A stretch of 64,000 nucleotides of DNA from Saturnia japonica (taxonomy: Eukaryota; Arthropoda; Insecta; Lepidoptera; Saturniidae). The first letter of the stretch is position 1. Every line of letters begins with the position of its first letter. Shown here piece after piece: positions 60,301-64,000 of the stretch. The stretch covers positions 2,783,190-2,847,189 of the forward strand of contig CM065311.1 in assembly GCA_033032175.1 (NCBI GenBank), read 5' to 3'. A program made the translations under genes and the position numbers. The notes beneath the pieces are model-generated. The model did no database searches and was not told the DNA's origin. It was given only the letters and a program-made list of their open reading frames with translations.

Positions 60301-62356
60301 ATACATATATTTTCTCAATACCTAATTGTTCTCAAACACACATAACACATTCAATACCTACTAAAAACCCAATTACACTCACTGATTACATTGCACATAA
60401 ATGCACCCAGAAATTTATAATTTATTGATATTTATACCTACCTATTATTTTATTCACGAATTAACTGTCATCCTTTTTTATTAAGGTTTTATCCTCTACA
60501 TTTCTGTTTATACATATATACTTTTGGATTACAATTGCAAGAAAGGGTAACCTATATATACCTCGCATTGTTTTATTATTATTATGTCATTGTTCTGGCT
60601 CATTCGAAAAGAAGACATGCCGAAGCAAGTTTGTGATTGGAACACGCTATGGAGTTGATTTACCATTCCGCAAAATAATATTAATTTTATTATAATAGAA
60701 TTTCACTTATTTAATATTTCCTATAAGGCCCTTCTCCCACTAGGCTATTCACAAGCTACGCGACTGAGATGCGACCTATAGGTCGCCTATTGGTGTACTA
60801 CTCTATGAAGTCGGTTTCCGCACACAGCGCTACTTAAATTAGACTATATTCGTTCATTCTTTGCCATCGATTACGATGACAAGTGACTCTAGCTTTGAAG
60901 ATTTTTTCTTTATATTTACTTACTACAAGAACAAGAATAGACGAAAAAGAAGTTTTTTGGATGCACACTTACATAAAGAGAAATATTAAATGTAGAGCAT
61001 TCGTTGCTGTCCGAGAAATCATGAAATTCATAAAGTAGTTTAAATAATGTCTATGGAATTATTTATATTTGGTGGAGTTGCTAACTCCCAAAATTTATAA
61101 AATAAACTACGAATCTTATGTTTACTTCTTTTTCAACCGCTATTTTCATGCGACGTGTAACCTACTCACGTAGCGCACAAACCTAACGTCCAACTAAAAA
61201 GTCAAACGCGTAGTCGATGCGTCGCGTCGTGTGCGGAACATAGAGAAATTGTATAGCAGCTAATTACGAGAATCTAGTTGGATGTGCATATCAAACGCGA
61301 GTCGCTTGCAAATAGCTTCGTGGAAGAACGCCCTAACAGTTAACATTTTGCATTCGTGTATATATGTATTTTAGTTATTGTTTTATCTTCTACAACAAAA
61401 TTTTAATAACATATGTACTTTGTGAACGTGATTGTACTTACTTCTAATAAACGGTTAAACTCATTTAATGTCATGACGTCATCGACGGGTTTGTCGTCGC
61501 GCACACGCTCTACGCGTGGAAAACGCATCGTGTGTGAAGTGCCGAAAACTGAGCTACGAACGAGCTCAGAAGCGCGAATCTATGTGGAGTCGAAAAGAGA
61601 AGTAAAAAGATAAAACTACAAGATTTTATCGCATAAACGTACAATGATGGCTCAGTAGAAGTGTGTACAGAACCCACGTAGATCGACGTGAGTGCGACTC
61701 CTTGCATGCGCATGAGCTTTCTTAGAGAAAACATCGTTATGAAACCATAGCATGGTGGTAGGGCTTTTTATAATGCCCGCCTGGCTAGCTACCACTTTCA
61801 GCTTCCAGTTCCAGCAGATGCAAATGAAGCCTGTCCTTCCACTAGGGTTAGCGTGTTACCATCTTCGACCACATCGTTACTCAAGAACCGGTGATATTGA
61901 GGCTAAAGAAAGATGATTTATAAATGGAATTTTATTACTATGTGTATGGTGGTCGCGACCCCTACCACTCAGCTTGATTATTAAATATACTTGAATAATA
62001 ATCTTCTACTGTTTAAAACAAAAATCAGATCGAAATCAGACTTTCGATGCCTACATTCTTATTTTTTAAATCCTGAACCACTGTGTGTCGCCATCGCAGC
62101 AGCCAATCTGGCCCGCTGTATTAGATGTTTGATATGAAAAACTGTAATTAAGCTTAAATTACCTGTAAGACAATTGACTTTTCCGGTGCGATCCAAAAGT
62201 CGGGTTTGGATTTATTGAAGACGAGATTTAACGGCGGTGGCTTATCTTCAGCTCGGGACCACTGAAGTTGTAACGCTGCACAGATACGTTCACGCTCATC
62301 GTAAGTTAGTCCTGTGGCGACTCGACCAACACACAGCCACCGCCGGTCTTTTCCAC
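57364..62356 (-). CDS. Lig4: DNA ligase IV, C-terminal exons (5' part outside window)
   Basis: ATP-dependent ligase that with XRCC4 seals breaks in non-homologous end joining in the nucleus. Five exons on the minus strand: 62356-62163, 61579-61442, 59886-59661, 58938-58667, 57690-57364. All junctions are GT-AG. Exon order gives the OB-fold part of the catalytic core (WLCVGRVATGLTYDERERI ... PDFWIAPEKSIVLQ), then motif VI MRFPRVERVRDDKP, a basic linker, BRCT-1 (ALFGRKVCILSDDD ... SHGGKIVASRG, SDTWCCIVG, TTTSWLRS), the inter-BRCT XRCC4-binding linker, and BRCT-2 (RPCCIHFVQCED ... LTHVVISNKAS, SENWLKACF). The exon at 59886 could start 3 bases earlier (tandem CAGs). The nucleotidyl-transfer lysine exon is not in the window. 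Introns carry a PIF-like MITE, a SINE and a Tc1 element. Confidence 0.94.
59985..60172 (-). repeat. Dispersed repeat relic in ligase IV intron
   Basis: TAGCTGTACCCGCGGCTACGC at the left with CAAAATTTATCCAGTAACTTTTGAGTG inside is the usual end of moth dispersed elements in minus orientation. Internal sequence differs from the 520-bp family. Confidence 0.5.
60727..61333. mobile_element. PIF/Harbinger-like MITE in ligase IV intron
   Basis: The left terminus GGCCCTTCTCCCACTAGGC and the right terminus, in reverse complement, GGGCGTTCTTCCACGAAGC start inverted repeats of about 29 bp that converge again at CTATTnnCAAGC. TAA flanks both ends (60724-60726 and 61334-61336), the 3-bp TWA duplication of PIF/Harbinger. 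It is 607 bp long with no transposase frame. Internal GTCGC/GCGAC motifs abound. Confidence 0.75.
61741..61975 (+). repeat. SINE (family 1) body, 5' truncated, plus strand
   Basis: 'GCATGGTGGTAGGGCTTTTT' ATAATGCCCGCCTGGCTAGCTACCAC is the reverse complement of the body at about 57075-57130. The tRNA head is missing. The tail runs into GTGTATGGTGGTCGCGACC, related to the tandem unit at 47323. Confidence 0.7.
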
Positions 62357-62516
62357 CTATTCCAAAATAAATCTATTAAAGGTGCTTTATGTAAATTAAC
62401 CATACATTGAATGGGCTTTTTAATTATTTACCCAACCATGAAAAAGGAGGGTTATGTTTTTCGAGTGTATGCATGTATTATCTTATTATATTAAGTGAAC
62501 AATTCTTGTATATATA

Positions 62517-64000
62517 CAGTGGTGGTCATATAATTAGAAACACTTTCTTATGAATAAAGAAAGTATAACTTCAACCTACAAATGTTTGTAAAAAATATAC
62601 ACAATCAATAATTAATAATCATGCAATAATATAGCCACTCAAATAAAAAACTCAATAAATGCATAAAATATAAGACATATCTTACTTTTAATTACAAAAT
62701 GAGTCTTACACATGTAGGAGTTTAATTTCTGTTACTGGCCGCTTGGACGCCTAATTAGAAACATTTTAAAAAAGCATCCATAGCTTGTTCTTTATTTGAA
62801 ATTGGAGAATAACATTTCTTTCTTGGCTTTTTCTATTATTTTGGCGGCAATTCAAAATTTAATCTGAATTTTATTTTGTTCAAAATTGGCAAAAATAAAA
62901 GTTGTGACACGTCAACTAGGCAAATAATTGTTAATTTGATCATAAGTGGGCATACAGAAGAATAGCTGAGCATTTAAATTGTTCTGTTAAGAAAGTTTTT
63001 AATGTAATTGATCATTATAAAACACATGGAACTGCTGAAAATATTCTTAGAAAGGCTCGGCCAAGAAAAACCTCTTCCAGAGAAGATACGCTAATCGTTC
63101 GTGTTACTAAAAAATACCCAAGTAAAGGTTCCAACCAGATTTAAAATGAAGTTTTTTCGCCTAATGACCCGAGAAACATCTCGTCAAGACTGATACGCCG
63201 AAGATTAGTGGAAGCTAAATTGTTTGGAAGAACCTCTAGAAAGGTATCGCTTCTTACCAAGCAACACTGAGAGAAGCGATTATTATTCGCAAAAAAATAT
63301 TTTAATTGGACAGTACGAGAATGGAAAAAAGTGTCATTTTCAGATGAAACAAAAATAAATATGGTAAATTCCGATAGAAAGCGCTACGTTAGACGTCCTG
63401 TAAACAATGCTTTTAATTATAAATTCACAAGGAGTATAGTCAAGCACGGTGGCGGTAACATTAAAGTTTGGGGATGTTTTTCCGTATGTGGAGTTGGACA
63501 CGTTCGGAAGATTGAAGGTACAATGGATCAATGGCAATACAACAATATCTTAGAGCACACAATGATTCCCTACTTGGACGATCATTTGTCTGTAACCTGG
63601 ATCTTTCAGCATGACAATGACCCTAAACACACGGCCAATAGCGTCAAATGTTTCCTTAGCGAACAGCGTATATCCGTTTTAGACTGGCCTTCAAATAGTC
63701 CGGATTTAAACCCGATAGAAAATCTCTCGTATACTGTTAAAAAGAAAGTCTCAAACAAACGTAACACCAGTCAAAACGAACTATATGAAGCATTTGTTGA
63801 AGCATGGAATTCAATCCCCCTAGAAAAATGTATGAAATTGATTGAATCAATGCCACGTCGTTGCAGTGCTGTTATTGAAAATAAGGGATACGCCACTAAA
63901 TATTAATTATAACTATTGGTAGGCTGTGGATAGTAGCTATTTCGTAAATAACAATACTAATTACTAATACTTAAAAAAAAAAAAAAAATTATACTTTTTT
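62517..64000 (+). mobile_element. Tc1-type transposon, right end outside window
   Basis: The left terminus CAGTGGTGGTCATATAATTAG follows TA (62515-62516). A second copy of the AATTAGAAACA core is at about 62753-62763, which fits an IR/DR arrangement with two transposase sites per end. The transposase relic lies at 62959-63906. A poly-A run lies at 63974-63988. No right TIR is visible before the edge. It sits in an intron of ligase IV, opposite to that gene's strand. Confidence 0.85.
62959..63906 (+). pseudogene. Tc1 transposase relic (DD34E)
   Basis: One continuous frame with in-frame stops at 63142-63144 and 63268-63270. HTH region 'RIAEHLNCSVKKVFNVIDHY', 'GRPR'-like motif as KARPRKTSSRED, then an intact C-terminal 191 codons from 63331: FSDETKIN (first D), VWGCFSVCGVGHV, FQHDNDPKHTA (second D), SPDLNPIENL (E) and a normal end. 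All three catalytic residues remain, but the upstream stops and a damaged N-terminus disable it. Confidence 0.88.

Overview
This is a eukaryotic nuclear window from an insect, most probably a moth or butterfly. It is AT-rich and has split genes with GT-AG introns. It is dense in transposable elements of Lepidoptera-like types: tRNA-derived SINEs, CR1- and Jockey-like LINEs, and dispersed repeats carrying the 'CCGGGTAATCTCCGAAACGG' and 'TACTAATATTATAAATACGAAAG' signatures. No bacterial, organellar or CRISPR features were seen. Exon models below were built by hand from reading frame, splice-site consensus and recalled family sequence.

Layout. (1) 480-7260: a decayed I-type LINE with an RNase H domain on the + strand, split by a 4.66-kb Ty3/gypsy LTR retrotransposon (2303-6966, - strand) with identical 148-bp LTRs and a CTTCC target duplication. 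(2) 7504-8342 (+): NDUFB6, a respiratory complex I subunit, 3 exons. (3) 8940-10579 (-): DIMT1, the 18S rRNA dimethyladenosine transferase, 5 exons, convergent with NDUFB6. (4) 10755-11200: a degenerate tandem array, then a hAT-like element (11816-14977) that carries a nested Jockey-like LINE with an 11-bp target duplication. (5) 15312-32333 (+): a complete transportin-1 gene, 15 coding exons and 899 aa, whose introns hold SINEs, a CR1 LINE, MITEs and a pogo-like element, and whose second intron is GC-AG. (6) 32334-41270: gene-poor DNA with a long-TIR MITE, an odd GC-rich block and a dead mariner. (7) 41271-52175 (-): a DM-domain transcription factor resembling DMRT2/Dmrt11E, 3 coding exons in 11 kb with introns full of repeats, including a well-preserved Tc1/mariner-superfamily element and a pogo relic. 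(8) 57364-62356 (-): the 3' five exons of DNA ligase IV; its 5' part lies beyond the right edge. (9) 62517-64000 (+): a Tc1-type transposon in a ligase IV intron, running off the window.

The five host genes are unrelated housekeeping or developmental genes and not an operon-like system: mitochondrial electron transport, ribosome biogenesis, nuclear import, a developmental transcription factor and non-homologous end joining. The less described material is the repeat landscape. It includes a 520-bp repeat family with head-to-head copies, a repeat family shared between transportin introns and the mariner-Dmrt interval, several MITEs with clear TIRs and target duplications, and a degenerate array of TAACAG...CTGTTA palindromes.
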